64,000 nucleotides of DNA from DAHUYF01 sp035623985 (GTDB lineage Bacteria > Pseudomonadota > Alphaproteobacteria > ATCC43930 > CGMCC-115725): the NCBI GenBank assembly GCA_035623985.1, contig DASPSJ010000078.1, forward strand, positions 11,898-75,897. The letters are read 5' to 3'. The notes under the pieces were generated by a model. It had not been told where the DNA came from and did no database searches. It saw only the letters and a program-made list of their open reading frames with translations. Position numbers and translations under genes: made by a program. How positions within the stretch are numbered: position 1 is the first letter of the stretch; the number at the start of each line of letters is the position of its first letter. This document shows positions 17,682-25,166 of this stretch, one piece after another.

Positions 17682-18239
17682 ATGACCCAACGCTTCAAGC
17701 CGCTTTCCCTCGACGAGATGAGCCCCGAGCAGCGCCGCGTGGCTGAGAACATTCTCGCCGGCCCGCGCAAGGCGCTGCAGGGCCCGTCCGGCGTCTTCCT
17801 CTACAGCCCCGAGACCGGCGATCGCGCGCAGGCGCTGGGCGCGCAGGTGCGCTTCCGCAACAGCCTGCCGGAGAAGCTCAAGGAGCTTGCCATCCTGGTC
17901 GTCGCCCGCTTCTGGACGGCGCAATACGAATGGTACGCGCATCACAAGCTGGCGCTCGAAGCCGGGCTCGCCCCGGCCCTCACCAAGGCGATCGCCGAAG
18001 GCAAGCGGCCGCAAGGGATGAGCGCAGAAGAGACGGCGATCTACGATTTCGCCTCGGAGCTGCTGGAGACGAGGGAGGTGAACGACGCCAGCTTCGCCGC
18101 GGTCAGGGATCGCTTCGGCGAGAAGGGCGTCGTCGATCTCATCTGCACCATGGGCTATTACTGCCTGGTATCGATGACGCTCAATGTCAACCGCTATCCG
18201 CTGCCGCCGGATGCGGTGCCGCTGAAGAAGCTGAAATAG
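17682..18239 (+). CDS. Carboxymuconolactone decarboxylase (CMD/AhpD-fold) family protein
   Basis: 185 aa all-helical protein. The central segment KLKELAILVVARFWTAQYEWYAHHKLALEAG matches the CMD family core in which Glu and His residues line the active site. No AhpD-type CxxC pair is visible, so a peroxidase role is unlikely. CMD proteins are often found with aromatic degradation, but many have no known substrate. The next 450 bp downstream is repeat-rich. Confidence 0.75.
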   Translation: MTQRFKPLSLDEMSPEQRRVAENILAGPRKALQGPSGVFLYSPETGDRAQALGAQVRFRNSLPEKLKELAILVVARFWTAQYEWYAHHKLALEAGLAPALTKAIAEGKRPQGMSAEETAIYDFASELLETREVNDASFAAVRDRFGEKGVVDLICTMGYYCLVSMTLNVNRYPLPPDAVPLKKLK

Positions 18240-18648
18240 GCGCTGAAGCAAGTCCTTCTCCGCCCTTCAGGGCGGAGAAGGATTTAGGATGAGGTGGGCG
18301 CTGATCGCGGAAAGATCGTGCGGCGGATAGACACCCTACCCTCCCCGTTGCTTGCGCAACCGGTCCCCTCCCCCGCTTCGCGCGGAGAGGGCGCGGGTCC
18401 GCATCGTTCCTCGTGAACGAAACATGCTCTCGGCCTGGCCCTACGTCGCCGGTGTACACCGGCGACAAAAAATCGCGCTACGCCGATGACGCAGGGGCCG
18501 CGCAAGGTTGGCTCCATCATCATGATGAACCTGCACCCCTCCGCCGGCAAGGCTCGCGTCATGTCAGGCGGCTTTTCGCCTGCCCTCACGACGCGCGGGT
18601 CGCGATACGCGCGCCGAGCTTCGCCCCGGCGTTGACGGCTCGGCGGCT
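18240..18648. repeat. Repeat-rich intergenic region
   Basis: About 400 bp without a credible gene. It contains a hairpin (TCCTTCTCCGCCC at 18253-18265 with GGGCGGAGAAGGA at 18270-18282). It also contains a roughly 95-bp dispersed element (about 18296-18396) whose reverse complement resembles 27621-27731, and a perfect 22-bp palindrome at 18445-18466. Short open frames here are shared boilerplate of the repeats rather than proteins. Confidence 0.7.
18253..18282. repeat. Palindromic repeat, type A, copy 1
   Basis: Thirteen-bp arms separated by TTCA. The reverse complement of this copy plus about 12 flanking bases (CATCCTAAATCC...) matches the copy at 25331-25364. A related element with different arm bases occurs at 30352-30377. 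It could act as an mRNA-end stem for the CMD gene, but the sharing with other sites shows it is a dispersed repeat. Confidence 0.8.
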
Positions 18649-18667
18649 GTTGGTATAAATACCAACA
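18632..18667 (+). promoter_or_regulatory. Promoter with overlapping palindromic operator for the DUF6516/HTH pair
   Basis: A near-consensus sigma-70 promoter: TTGACG (18632-18637), 16-bp spacer, TATAAA (18654-18659). A palindrome with perfect 8-bp arms, TGTTGGTA (18648-18655) and TACCAACA (18660-18667), around TAAA covers the -10. A repressor bound there would block polymerase, as expected for autoregulation by the HTH protein encoded second in the pair. The operator role is inferred from position and symmetry. Confidence 0.6.
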
Positions 18668-18684
18668 CGAGGGCCCGGCTTCTC

Positions 18685-18951
18685 CTGCGTGAAAGACGGA
18701 TCGTAGGCGAGGGCCGGTTTGCCGATATCGCGATTTGGCAGTTGCCCCATCCGGTTTCCGGCAGCGGCCACGGTTTCAAGTATCGTCTCGCTTTCGTGGT
18801 CGACGAGGTATGCGTTCTGCGATTCGACAACGAGGCGGGGAAGGGCGGTCACAAGCATGTCGGGGCCGTGGAAGTGCCCTATGCCTTTACGAGCTTGGCG
18901 CAACTGGTGACGGATTTCTGGAACGAGGTCGACAAGTGGAGACCGAAATGA
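18685..18951 (+). CDS. DUF6516-family protein, toxin-like partner; start uncertain
   Basis: Open frame with the conserved features of the DUF6516 family: LLLRERRI, ADIAIWQLPHPV, HGFKYRLAFV, RFDNEAGKGGHKHVG and PYAFTSLAQLVTDFW. These small proteins are found next to an HTH partner and are thought to be toxin-antitoxin-like; the biochemical activity is unknown. No ATG or GTG lies in frame between the stop codons at 18523-18528 and the conserved region. The CTG at 18685 with GAGG about 12 nt upstream is the best candidate; a TTG at 18742 would remove conserved sequence. The stop overlaps the start of the next gene (ATGA), indicating coupling. It may be slightly decayed. Confidence 0.6.
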   Translation: MRERRIVGEGRFADIAIWQLPHPVSGSGHGFKYRLAFVVDEVCVLRFDNEAGKGGHKHVGAVEVPYAFTSLAQLVTDFWNEVDKWRPK

Positions 18952-19289
18952 CCACGGTGACGATCGGCATTTCCTCGGAAGACGATACGAAGACGAGAAT
19001 GCGGCGCGCTTTCCAAGGTGAAAAACAGGGCGCATTCATCGGCTTCGCGACCGCCGAGCTGTTGTGGAAGGTGATCACGCCGAAGCGATGGGGAGTGCTG
19101 CGGGCAATGACCGGCGCCGGTCCGGTCGCGATACGCGAAGTCGCCCGCCGAGTGGACCGTGACGTGAAATCCGTTCACGGCGATATCCAGGCCCTTCTCA
19201 AGGCCGGCGTGCTCGACCGCGCCAAGAACGGGCGCATCGTCTTTCCCTATGACGAAGTCCACGTGGATTTCGTGCTGCGGGCGGCCTGA
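18948..19289 (+). CDS. HTH (HVO_A0114-type winged helix) regulator, antitoxin-like
   Basis: 113 aa. The C-terminal two thirds form a winged helix: WGVLRAMTGAGPVAIREVARRV, then DRDVKSVHGDIQALLKAGVL, then RIVFPYDEVHVDFVL. This is the DNA-binding family regularly encoded after DUF6516 genes, which supports a two-gene toxin-antitoxin-like module. The ATG at 18948 overlaps the previous stop by four bases. It probably represses its own promoter through the palindrome at 18648-18667. Confidence 0.75.
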   Translation: MTTVTIGISSEDDTKTRMRRAFQGEKQGAFIGFATAELLWKVITPKRWGVLRAMTGAGPVAIREVARRVDRDVKSVHGDIQALLKAGVLDRAKNGRIVFPYDEVHVDFVLRAA

Positions 19290-19369
19290 CTTAGTGGGGA
19301 GGATGGCAACTGGTTCAATTTCCCCCTCAAGGGGGGAGGGGATTTTCTTTTTCCGATGTCGCCGACAGC

Positions 19370-19484
19370 TCACTCCTCGGCGCAATGCGGGCCGGGCCTG
19401 GTCGGGAGGTCGTCGTAATGGACGAGCACCGGCTCGCCCAGGAGGCAGGGCGCGCCGTCGCGGACGCTGAAATGGGCGCCGAAG
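19370..19484 (-). pseudogene. 3'-end remnant of a PhyH-family dioxygenase gene
   Basis: Read on the minus strand this gives about 35 codons ending in GEPVLVHYDDLPTRPGPHCAEE and a stop. It is nearly the same as the C-terminus of the intact PhyH protein encoded at 20865-21713 (same segment, ending HYVEE). A 57-bp stretch (19384-19440) is identical to 20879-20935. Similarity ends near 19475, and no upstream part of the gene is present. It is a truncated duplicate flanking the HigBA-type module. Confidence 0.75.
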
Positions 19485-19493
19485 GCTCACGCC

Positions 19494-19844
19494 TCATGCA
19501 TGCGTCTCGCCGAGGACGCGGATGCGGCCGTGTGCCCGATTGCGCGGCTTCGCCTTGACCGTGATGTCAACATCCTGACCAAGCGCTGTCAGCAGACGCA
19601 TCAGGCGCTCGCTGGAGAAGTTCGCGAGCCGTCCGTTAAGGAGCGCCGACACCTTCGGCTGATCGATGCCCATGAGCGCCGCAGCCGCGATCTGCGTTAG
19701 ACGCTGACGCTTGATCACCTGCCGGATGTGGCTCGCAAGCTGCGCCTTGGTCAGCTCCTCCTCGGGCTCGGGCAAGCCCATATCGGCGAACACGTTGCCA
19801 CTGCTCGCCGTCACCTTGATGCCGGTTTCTCGCTTCTTGACCAT
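19494..19844 (-). CDS. HigA-type XRE antitoxin
   Basis: 116 aa. A lambda-repressor-like HTH occupies about residues 35-90 (ELTKAQLASHIRQVIKRQRLTQ, AAALMGIDQPKVSALLNGR, FSSERLMRLLTALGQDV). The length and the order toxin-then-antitoxin match HigBA/Gp49-like modules. Its ATG lies 34 bp inside the upstream toxin gene, so the two are translationally coupled. It should neutralise the toxin and repress the promoter at 20228-20256. Confidence 0.85.
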   Translation of the reverse strand: MVKKRETGIKVTASSGNVFADMGLPEPEEELTKAQLASHIRQVIKRQRLTQIAAAALMGIDQPKVSALLNGRLANFSSERLMRLLTALGQDVDITVKAKPRNRAHGRIRVLGETHA

Positions 19845-20206
19845 TGCCCGTAATCCTCTCTCGCTCGCTTGAGCCGTCGGTCGATCAGGTCCAGCCCGGC
19901 CCTGGGCGTGGCGAGGCCGCGCTTGGACTTCTTCTGAAAGGCGTGCAGCACGTAGACAACCTCGGCAAAGCGCACGGTGTAGACAGCGCGGAACGTGTCG
20001 CCGTCGAAGTCGTCCACAATTTCCAACACGCCGGCATCGCCGAACCCTTTCAGCGGCTTCGCATAAGGCGCCTTACGACCAACCTGCGCCTCCCACAATG
20101 CACCACCGACTCGCCGCCGAACTTCCTCCGGGAAGCCGCTCAGGTCTTCTTTGCTGCTGCCGATCCAGCGCACCGGCTTGGGCTGGTCATCGCCGACGGG
20201 CTTCAC
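19811..20206 (-). CDS. RelE/HigB-type toxin (phage Gp49-like)
   Basis: 131 aa. The core YAKPLKGFGDAGVLEIVDDFDGDTFRAVYTV and VVYVLHAFQKKSKRG are hallmarks of the Gp49/HigB branch of RelE-fold mRNA interferases, which cleave mRNA on the ribosome. The N-terminus (KPVRWIGSSKEDLSGFPEEVRR) is also typical. The start is GTG at 20206 with GAGG 5 nt upstream. It is encoded ahead of its antitoxin, as in HigBA systems. The surrounding segment is visibly less GC-rich than neighbouring operons, consistent with acquired DNA. Confidence 0.83.
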   Translation of the reverse strand: MKPVGDDQPKPVRWIGSSKEDLSGFPEEVRRRVGGALWEAQVGRKAPYAKPLKGFGDAGVLEIVDDFDGDTFRAVYTVRFAEVVYVLHAFQKKSKRGLATPRAGLDLIDRRLKRAREDYGQWSRSEKPASR

Positions 20207-20227
20207 CGTATCCTCGAACCTCCAGCC

Positions 20228-20256
20228 AATCTATGCCCGATCAGGCATAGTTACAA
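20228..20256 (-). promoter_or_regulatory. Promoter/operator of the HigBA-type pair
   Basis: On the minus strand, TTGTAA (20256-20251), a 17-bp spacer, and TAGATT (20233-20228). A palindrome with 7-bp arms CTATGCC (20231-20237) and GGCATAG (20244-20250) fills the spacer, as expected for an antitoxin operator. The toxin GTG is 22 bp downstream of the -10. Assignment rests on spacing and symmetry only. Confidence 0.5.
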
Positions 20257-20392
20257 GCTCTTTCATCGTCGGAAAAGGAAGCGTTCCGCGTCCTGATTTT
20301 CCATTGGTGCTAGGCGGCCGGCTTTAACAGCGCGCCGTCAATCGCGCACAGTAACTCTTAAGGCTTGAACGCGGCGGGACGGACAGGCCCTA

Positions 20393-20719
20393 TCAAATTC
20401 CGCGCCAGCCTCGTTTCCTCGCCTTCTTGAGAAGTCGTCCCAATTCCCTTGGCGGGAGCATGAGCGAGTACTGGCCGAAAACCCAACGGCCCCGGCGTGG
20501 ACCGGGTTTGACACCGAGCATGTAGTATGTGAAGCGATACTCGAGCCTTCCGTCTTCTTCGCAGCGGATTTGCTGAAAATAGATAAGCTTGCTGTGACGC
20601 GCACTTCGTTGTCGCAGTTTGACTTCATCTTCGACCACTCTGTGTACCTTGCGCCCATCAATGGCGGTGTGCGCGCTACGCTTGCCGACATTATTTGGGT
20701 AAGGAGGAACTTTGCCCAT
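20393..20719 (-). CDS. Hypothetical protein, basic
   Basis: 108 aa, strongly basic, not recognised. It opens MGKVPPYPNNVGKRSAHTA, has a central DGRKVHRVVEDEVKLRQR stretch and a Tyr-rich EYRFTYYMLG segment, and ends in LKKARKRGWRGI. Codon use is less GC-biased than in neighbouring operons. It lies between the HigBA-type pair and the PhyH gene on the same strand, 145 bp after PhyH. The basic composition suggests nucleic-acid contact, but no motif proves this. It could be cargo of the same acquired segment. Confidence 0.5.
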   Translation of the reverse strand: MGKVPPYPNNVGKRSAHTAIDGRKVHRVVEDEVKLRQRSARHSKLIYFQQIRCEEDGRLEYRFTYYMLGVKPGPRRGRWVFGQYSLMLPPRELGRLLKKARKRGWRGI

Positions 20720-20864
20720 CGATGCTCAAGCCGCTTTCTCCGGCCGCGTTTCGGACCAAGTTGCCTTGTCCGTGGCCAAGGTAGCACGCCACCTCGACCG
20801 TCGTGGGAAACCGGATTCGGACCGGACGTGGAAGCTTAATCCGGGTCGCCCACCTCCCCAACAG

Positions 20865-21713
20865 CTATTCCTCGACGTAATGCGGGCCGGGCCTGGTCGG
20901 GAGGTCGTCGTAATGGACGAGCACCGGCTCGCCCAAGACGCAAGGGGCGCCGTCGCGGAAGGCCCATTCGCCGCGGTCGCAATCGACGGCGCGGACATAG
21001 CCGTTGAGGTAGAAGCGGCGGTCGCCGGCCGTCCGGTTGGGGCCGGAGCCGTGAATGGTGTAGACGTTCCACAGCGCGACATCGCCGGGATCGAGCTCGA
21101 GCGTGACGAGCCGCGCGGGATCGAGGCCGATGGCAACCAGGCGCCCGTCGGCCATGGCCTGGTCGAGCACCGGCGCGGGACCGGCGAGCGGCTTCTCGCC
21201 CAGGCGATGGGAGCCCGGGTAGATCCGCATGGCGCCGTTCTCGGCGCGGTGCGGATCGATGGCGATGCCGGTCTGGACGTAAGAGGAGGCGAGGTTGCGA
21301 TAGGCCGAGGCCGGCCGGCGGAAGCGCGCATCCTGATGAAAGGCGAATTCGGCGGCGCCCGCCCCCGGCGGCTTCCAATGAAGCTGATTGATGATCTGTT
21401 TGATGTCGCGGCCCAGCAGCGGCGCCAGCAATGCGAAATAGCGCGGATCGCGCCGCACCGCTTCGAGCACGGGATCGCCGTAAGAAGGCCATTGCACCAG
21501 CCGCACGATCCTGCCGAGCACGGGATCGCGGCCGAGGCGGTAGAGCAGGTTGCCATGGCGGAAGCTGCGCCCGTGCTTCATGCCCTCGGCCCAGTGCCGG
21601 TCGAAGGACGCCGCCATGTCCGCCACCTCGGCGGCATCGAAGACGCGGCGCAGCACCGCATAGCCTTCGGCCCGGTACTGCGTCAGCGCTTCGGCAAGGA
21701 CGGTGTCGTCCAT
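20865..21713 (-). CDS. PhyH-family Fe(II)/2-oxoglutarate dioxygenase
   Basis: 282 aa with the double-stranded beta-helix pattern of phytanoyl-CoA dioxygenases. The iron ligands are visible: H126 and D128 in FHQDARF and distal H221 in YTIHGSGPNR, with the 2-oxoglutarate-binding Arg shortly after. Members hydroxylate phytanoyl-CoA, ectoine, mitomycin-like metabolites and others, so the substrate is open. The start (TGATG) overlaps the stop of the upstream sulfatase-fold gene. With the class V aminotransferase these three genes form one tight operon. Confidence 0.85.
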   Translation of the reverse strand: MDDTVLAEALTQYRAEGYAVLRRVFDAAEVADMAASFDRHWAEGMKHGRSFRHGNLLYRLGRDPVLGRIVRLVQWPSYGDPVLEAVRRDPRYFALLAPLLGRDIKQIINQLHWKPPGAGAAEFAFHQDARFRRPASAYRNLASSYVQTGIAIDPHRAENGAMRIYPGSHRLGEKPLAGPAPVLDQAMADGRLVAIGLDPARLVTLELDPGDVALWNVYTIHGSGPNRTAGDRRFYLNGYVRAVDCDRGEWAFRDGAPCVLGEPVLVHYDDLPTRPGPHYVEE

Positions 21714-23386
21714 CAGTTCGTCCCATGCTCCAACGGCTCGCGCCGGTTCGCCGCCAGCGCCGGCGGCTGCGCGAAGCCGTCGATGAAATCGCCGAGAAAG
21801 CTTTCCATTCCCTGAACGGCGCCGTCGCGCGGCGGCAGCGCGCCCTCGACATACCCTCGCGCGCGGAACGGGCGCAACAGGTCGCCGTCGCGCGACAGCA
21901 CATGGACCGGCACCGTCCAGGGCTGCATCTGCCCGGCGATGAAGCTCGGCGGTTGATGATCGCCCAAGATGATCACCAGCGCATCGCCCGGCAGCCGCGC
22001 CAGCCAGGCGGCGAGCGTGCGCAGATCGTAGGCGATGCTTTCAAGATAAAGCGCCTCGAGATGCGACCAGTCCGGCGGCGCGTAGATGCGGTCCCATTGC
22101 GCCTGCGGGATGGCGCGGTAAAGCGGCGCCGCGTCCCAGTCGGCGACATAGGGCGGCACCGGCGCGAAAGGCGTGTGGCTCGACACCAGCACGATCTGGG
22201 CGAAGAGCGGGCCATGGCCGGGCGCGCCCTCGGTCTCGTCGAGGCGGCGGAGCGTAAATTGGTCGGGAATGCCGAACCAGCCGAAAGGCGGCCCGTCATA
22301 GCCGAGATCGGCGGCGTAGACGTTCCGCTCGAAGCCCCAGAAGCCGCGATCGGCCTCGGGCGCCCGGATGCCGGGCATGATCTCGATGCTGCGATAGCCG
22401 GCGGCGCGCATGTAGCGCGGCAAGGTCTCGCGGCCGCTGGCGGTGATGAGCCGGGTGAGCAGCGGGTCGAGCTTGAGGCCGCTGTCGATCGTGCCATGGG
22501 CGAGCCAGGACCCGCCGCCGAAGGTCGGCGAGATCATGCGGCTGGACAGCAGGTGCCAGCCTGCCTGCCCGACCGTCGCCGCAAAATCGTCGAGCGCCGG
22601 CGCGACGGCGGCGGCATAGCGCGGCTCGTCCAGCAGCACCGTGCCGTAGGATTCGAAAAAGACGAGATAGACGTCGCGCCGCTTGAGCCCCGGCAGGCCG
22701 CCGGCCGCCGGCTGCGGCGCGGCGAGCACGGCGGCATAACGGCGGTCATAGCCGTTCATCACGCGCAAGGCGCGCCACAGCCGCGTCGTTTGCGCGGCGA
22801 CGACCGGCACGGTGCGGGTGCCGAGCAGCGGCTCTTCCGCTTCGAGTTGGCCCACCGGCGCCATGGCGGCGAGCAGCATCAGGGCGGCAAGCGCGCCGGC
22901 GGCATGGCGCGGCGGCTGCAACGCGCGCTCGCAGGCCGCGATCATCCGGGCGATCAGCGCGACCAGCGCGCCGACGGCAAGCACGACGGCCGCGACCGCT
23001 GCGACGCCGCGCCAGAGCCCGGCGGCGGCAACGAACAGCGCCACGAGCTGCGGCACATGCGGCAGGTCGAAATAGAGATCGAGCGGACGGTCGAAGATGG
23101 CAAGCACCAGCGCGTCCGCGGATTGCAATGCCGCCGCAACCAGGACAAGGCCGGCAAGCAGCCAGCGCGCCAAGGCCGGCAGCCGCCGCCCGGCGAGCGC
23201 CAGCAGAGCCAGCAGGCCGATCAGCAGCAGCGGTTCGACCTCCGGCCGCCATGCCAGGAAGGCGCGGAGCTTGTCGTCGTCGCGTGCCGGCGCGAACAGC
23301 AGGCAGAGAAAACTCGCGCTCGCCAGCAGCACCAGCGCGGCGCGCCAAGCCGAAGCGCGATGCCGGTTCCGCCGGCGCCTTACCAC
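21713..23386 (-). CDS. Membrane-anchored sulfatase/phosphoglycerol-transferase-fold protein (LtaS-like)
   Basis: 557 aa. The N-terminal 200 residues contain about five membrane helices. The C-terminal domain has the sulfatase/alkaline-phosphatase fold: VYLVFFESYGTV, SPTFGGGSWLAHG at the nucleophile region and LVIILGDHQPPS for metal binding. Such proteins (LtaS, OpgB, EptA relatives) transfer phosphoglycerol or phosphoethanolamine groups to envelope lipids or glucans, or hydrolyse sulfates. It overlaps the upstream aminotransferase by 7 bp and the downstream PhyH gene by one base. A periplasmic role is inferred from topology. Confidence 0.8.
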   Translation of the reverse strand: MVRRRRNRHRASAWRAALVLLASASFLCLLFAPARDDDKLRAFLAWRPEVEPLLLIGLLALLALAGRRLPALARWLLAGLVLVAAALQSADALVLAIFDRPLDLYFDLPHVPQLVALFVAAAGLWRGVAAVAAVVLAVGALVALIARMIAACERALQPPRHAAGALAALMLLAAMAPVGQLEAEEPLLGTRTVPVVAAQTTRLWRALRVMNGYDRRYAAVLAAPQPAAGGLPGLKRRDVYLVFFESYGTVLLDEPRYAAAVAPALDDFAATVGQAGWHLLSSRMISPTFGGGSWLAHGTIDSGLKLDPLLTRLITASGRETLPRYMRAAGYRSIEIMPGIRAPEADRGFWGFERNVYAADLGYDGPPFGWFGIPDQFTLRRLDETEGAPGHGPLFAQIVLVSSHTPFAPVPPYVADWDAAPLYRAIPQAQWDRIYAPPDWSHLEALYLESIAYDLRTLAAWLARLPGDALVIILGDHQPPSFIAGQMQPWTVPVHVLSRDGDLLRPFRARGYVEGALPPRDGAVQGMESFLGDFIDGFAQPPALAANRREPLEHGTN

Positions 23387-24537
23387 AGCGCCGCCAGCCG
23401 CTCGTACTCGGCGAGCTCGTTATAAGCCTGCGCGGCGAGCCGCAGCCAAAGCGCGCCCGAATGAGCGTTGACTGCCGCCTCTATGCGATGCGTATCGGAG
23501 AGCCAGCGCCCGAGGGAGGCGGCGCGCTCCTGCGACGCTTCGCCAGCGAGCGGCAGCCGCACCGCCGCCATGGCGGCGAAGCTGCTTTCCGGCCCGGCAA
23601 GGTCGGTGCCCCAGCGTCCGGTGAGCAGCCGCGCCGCTGCGCGCGCCAGCGCCGTGTTGCGCGCCATGAGCGCTTCGCCGCCGAGCCGGCGGTGGCAGCC
23701 GAGCGCCGCCGGCAGCGCCAGGAAGGGCGTCACGTCGCGCGTGCCGGTCCAGTCGAACTCGGCGATATAGCCCGCACCATAGCCATGCGAGATGGAAAGC
23801 GGATGGATCAGCACCTGAAGCGGCTTCTCGCACCAGAGAAAGCCGCAGCCGCGCGGCGCCATCAGCCATTTGTGGCAATTGCCGACGTACCAGTCGGCGC
23901 CGATCGCCGGCAGGCTGAAAGGCACCTGGCCGGGCGCATGGGCGCCGTCGACCAGCACGCGCGCGCCGGCGGCGCGCGCCAAGCGCACCAGCTCCGCCAC
24001 GGGCAGGACAAGCGCGCTGTGGGACGCGATGTGGTCGAAGACGGCGAGCCGCGTGCGCGGGCCGAGTCGGGACGACACCGCGGCGAGGATGGCGGCGGCG
24101 TCGGCCACGGGCAGCGGAATCTCGACCTCGACGAGGCGCGCGCCGCTGCGCTCGGCGACGTAGCGCGCCGCCTTGAGGACGGCGCCATAGGCAAGCCCGG
24201 TGACCAGGATCTCGTCGCCGGGCGCGAAGGAAAGCGAACGCAGCACCGCATTGCAGCCGGCGGTGGCATTGTCGACGAAGACCAGATCCTCGCCCTTGGC
24301 GCCGAGATAGGTTGCGAGCGCGGCGGCAGCGTCGCGCAGCAGCGAAGGCAGCTCGCCAGCGAAGAACCGCGTCGGATTGCGCTCGATGCGGCGGCGCCAG
24401 CTCTCCTGCTCTCGCAGCACCTCGTTCGGGCTGACGCCGAAGCCGCCGTGGTTCAGATAGGCCACCGCGGGATCGAGCGGCCATTCCTCGCGCGCCGCCG
24501 CGCCGAAGGCAGCAGACGCCGCCCCGCGCGCCGTCAT
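23380..24537 (-). CDS. Class V aminotransferase (isopenicillin-N epimerase-like)
   Basis: 385 aa from the ATG at 24537; the open frame extends 47 codons upstream without conserved sequence. Core motifs are YLNHGGFGVSP at the N-terminus, FVDNATAGCNAVLRSL, VLVDGAHAPGQVPF and GNCHKWLMAPRGCGFL, whose Lys binds PLP. This is the isopenicillin-N epimerase/cysteine-desulfurase-like branch. Substrates range from ergothioneine intermediates to amino-acid epimerisation. Its downstream partners (sulfatase-fold and PhyH) suggest a small dedicated pathway. Confidence 0.82.
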   Translation of the reverse strand: MTARGAASAAFGAAAREEWPLDPAVAYLNHGGFGVSPNEVLREQESWRRRIERNPTRFFAGELPSLLRDAAAALATYLGAKGEDLVFVDNATAGCNAVLRSLSFAPGDEILVTGLAYGAVLKAARYVAERSGARLVEVEIPLPVADAAAILAAVSSRLGPRTRLAVFDHIASHSALVLPVAELVRLARAAGARVLVDGAHAPGQVPFSLPAIGADWYVGNCHKWLMAPRGCGFLWCEKPLQVLIHPLSISHGYGAGYIAEFDWTGTRDVTPFLALPAALGCHRRLGGEALMARNTALARAAARLLTGRWGTDLAGPESSFAAMAAVRLPLAGEASQERAASLGRWLSDTHRIEAAVNAHSGALWLRLAAQAYNELAEYERLAALW

Positions 24538-24731
24538 CCGCGCCTGCCGGAGGCGGGCGACATGGACGGCTTGGCGATGGCTCCAATCTCTTGCGCCGGC
24601 ATCGACGGGCTCTTGCTGCGACGGGCGCCATATTGCCCAAAGGGGTGGGACGGCTTCAAGGTTGGCAGGGCGCCGCACGGTCTCCTATCTTTCGAGCCGT
24701 CGCTTCGCTCTGTCCCGTGAAGGAGGTAGCC

Positions 24732-25166
24732 ATGTCCATCGGCGAGGTCCTGCACCACAAAGGCCGGCACGTCTCCACCACCCGCACGATCGACCCGGTA
24801 GAGACGGCGGTCCGCAAGCTCGACGAAGAGCGCATCGGCGCGCTGGTCGTGCTGGACCGCTGGGGCAAGCTCGCCGGCATGTTCTCCGAGCGCGACGTGA
24901 TCCATGCGCTGGCGCAGCACGGCGCCGAGGCATTGACCTTCGAGGTGCACGAGATGATGACGCCCGACGTCACCACTTGCACGCCGGAGGACCGCATCGA
25001 CGCGGTGATGCAGATGATGACCGCCCATCGCGTGCGCCACCTGCCGGTGATGGAGGACGGCCATCTCGTCGGCCTCGTCAGCATCGGCGACCTCGTCAAG
25101 CACCGCCTCGGCGAGAAGGAGCAGGAAGCGGCAGTGCTGCGCGATATCACCCGGACGCGACGGTAG
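24732..25166 (+). CDS. CBS-domain-pair protein
   Basis: 144 aa consisting of two CBS domains (about residues 8-65 and 75-135), with GALVVLDRWGKLAGMFSERDV in the first and HRVRHLPVMEDGHLVGLVS in the second. CBS pairs bind adenine nucleotides or other ligands and form regulatory discs. Stand-alone versions like this are common in Alphaproteobacteria and have no assigned partner. A strong ribosome site, AAGGAGGT, ends 4 nt before the ATG, which fixes the start. The gene diverges from the aminotransferase operon. Confidence 0.9.
   Translation: MSIGEVLHHKGRHVSTTRTIDPVETAVRKLDEERIGALVVLDRWGKLAGMFSERDVIHALAQHGAEALTFEVHEMMTPDVTTCTPEDRIDAVMQMMTAHRVRHLPVMEDGHLVGLVSIGDLVKHRLGEKEQEAAVLRDITRTRR

Noticed and set aside
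18187..18589. Short minus-strand open frames in the repeat region
   Set aside because: They consist of dispersed repeat sequence and hairpins and show no protein family or ribosome site.
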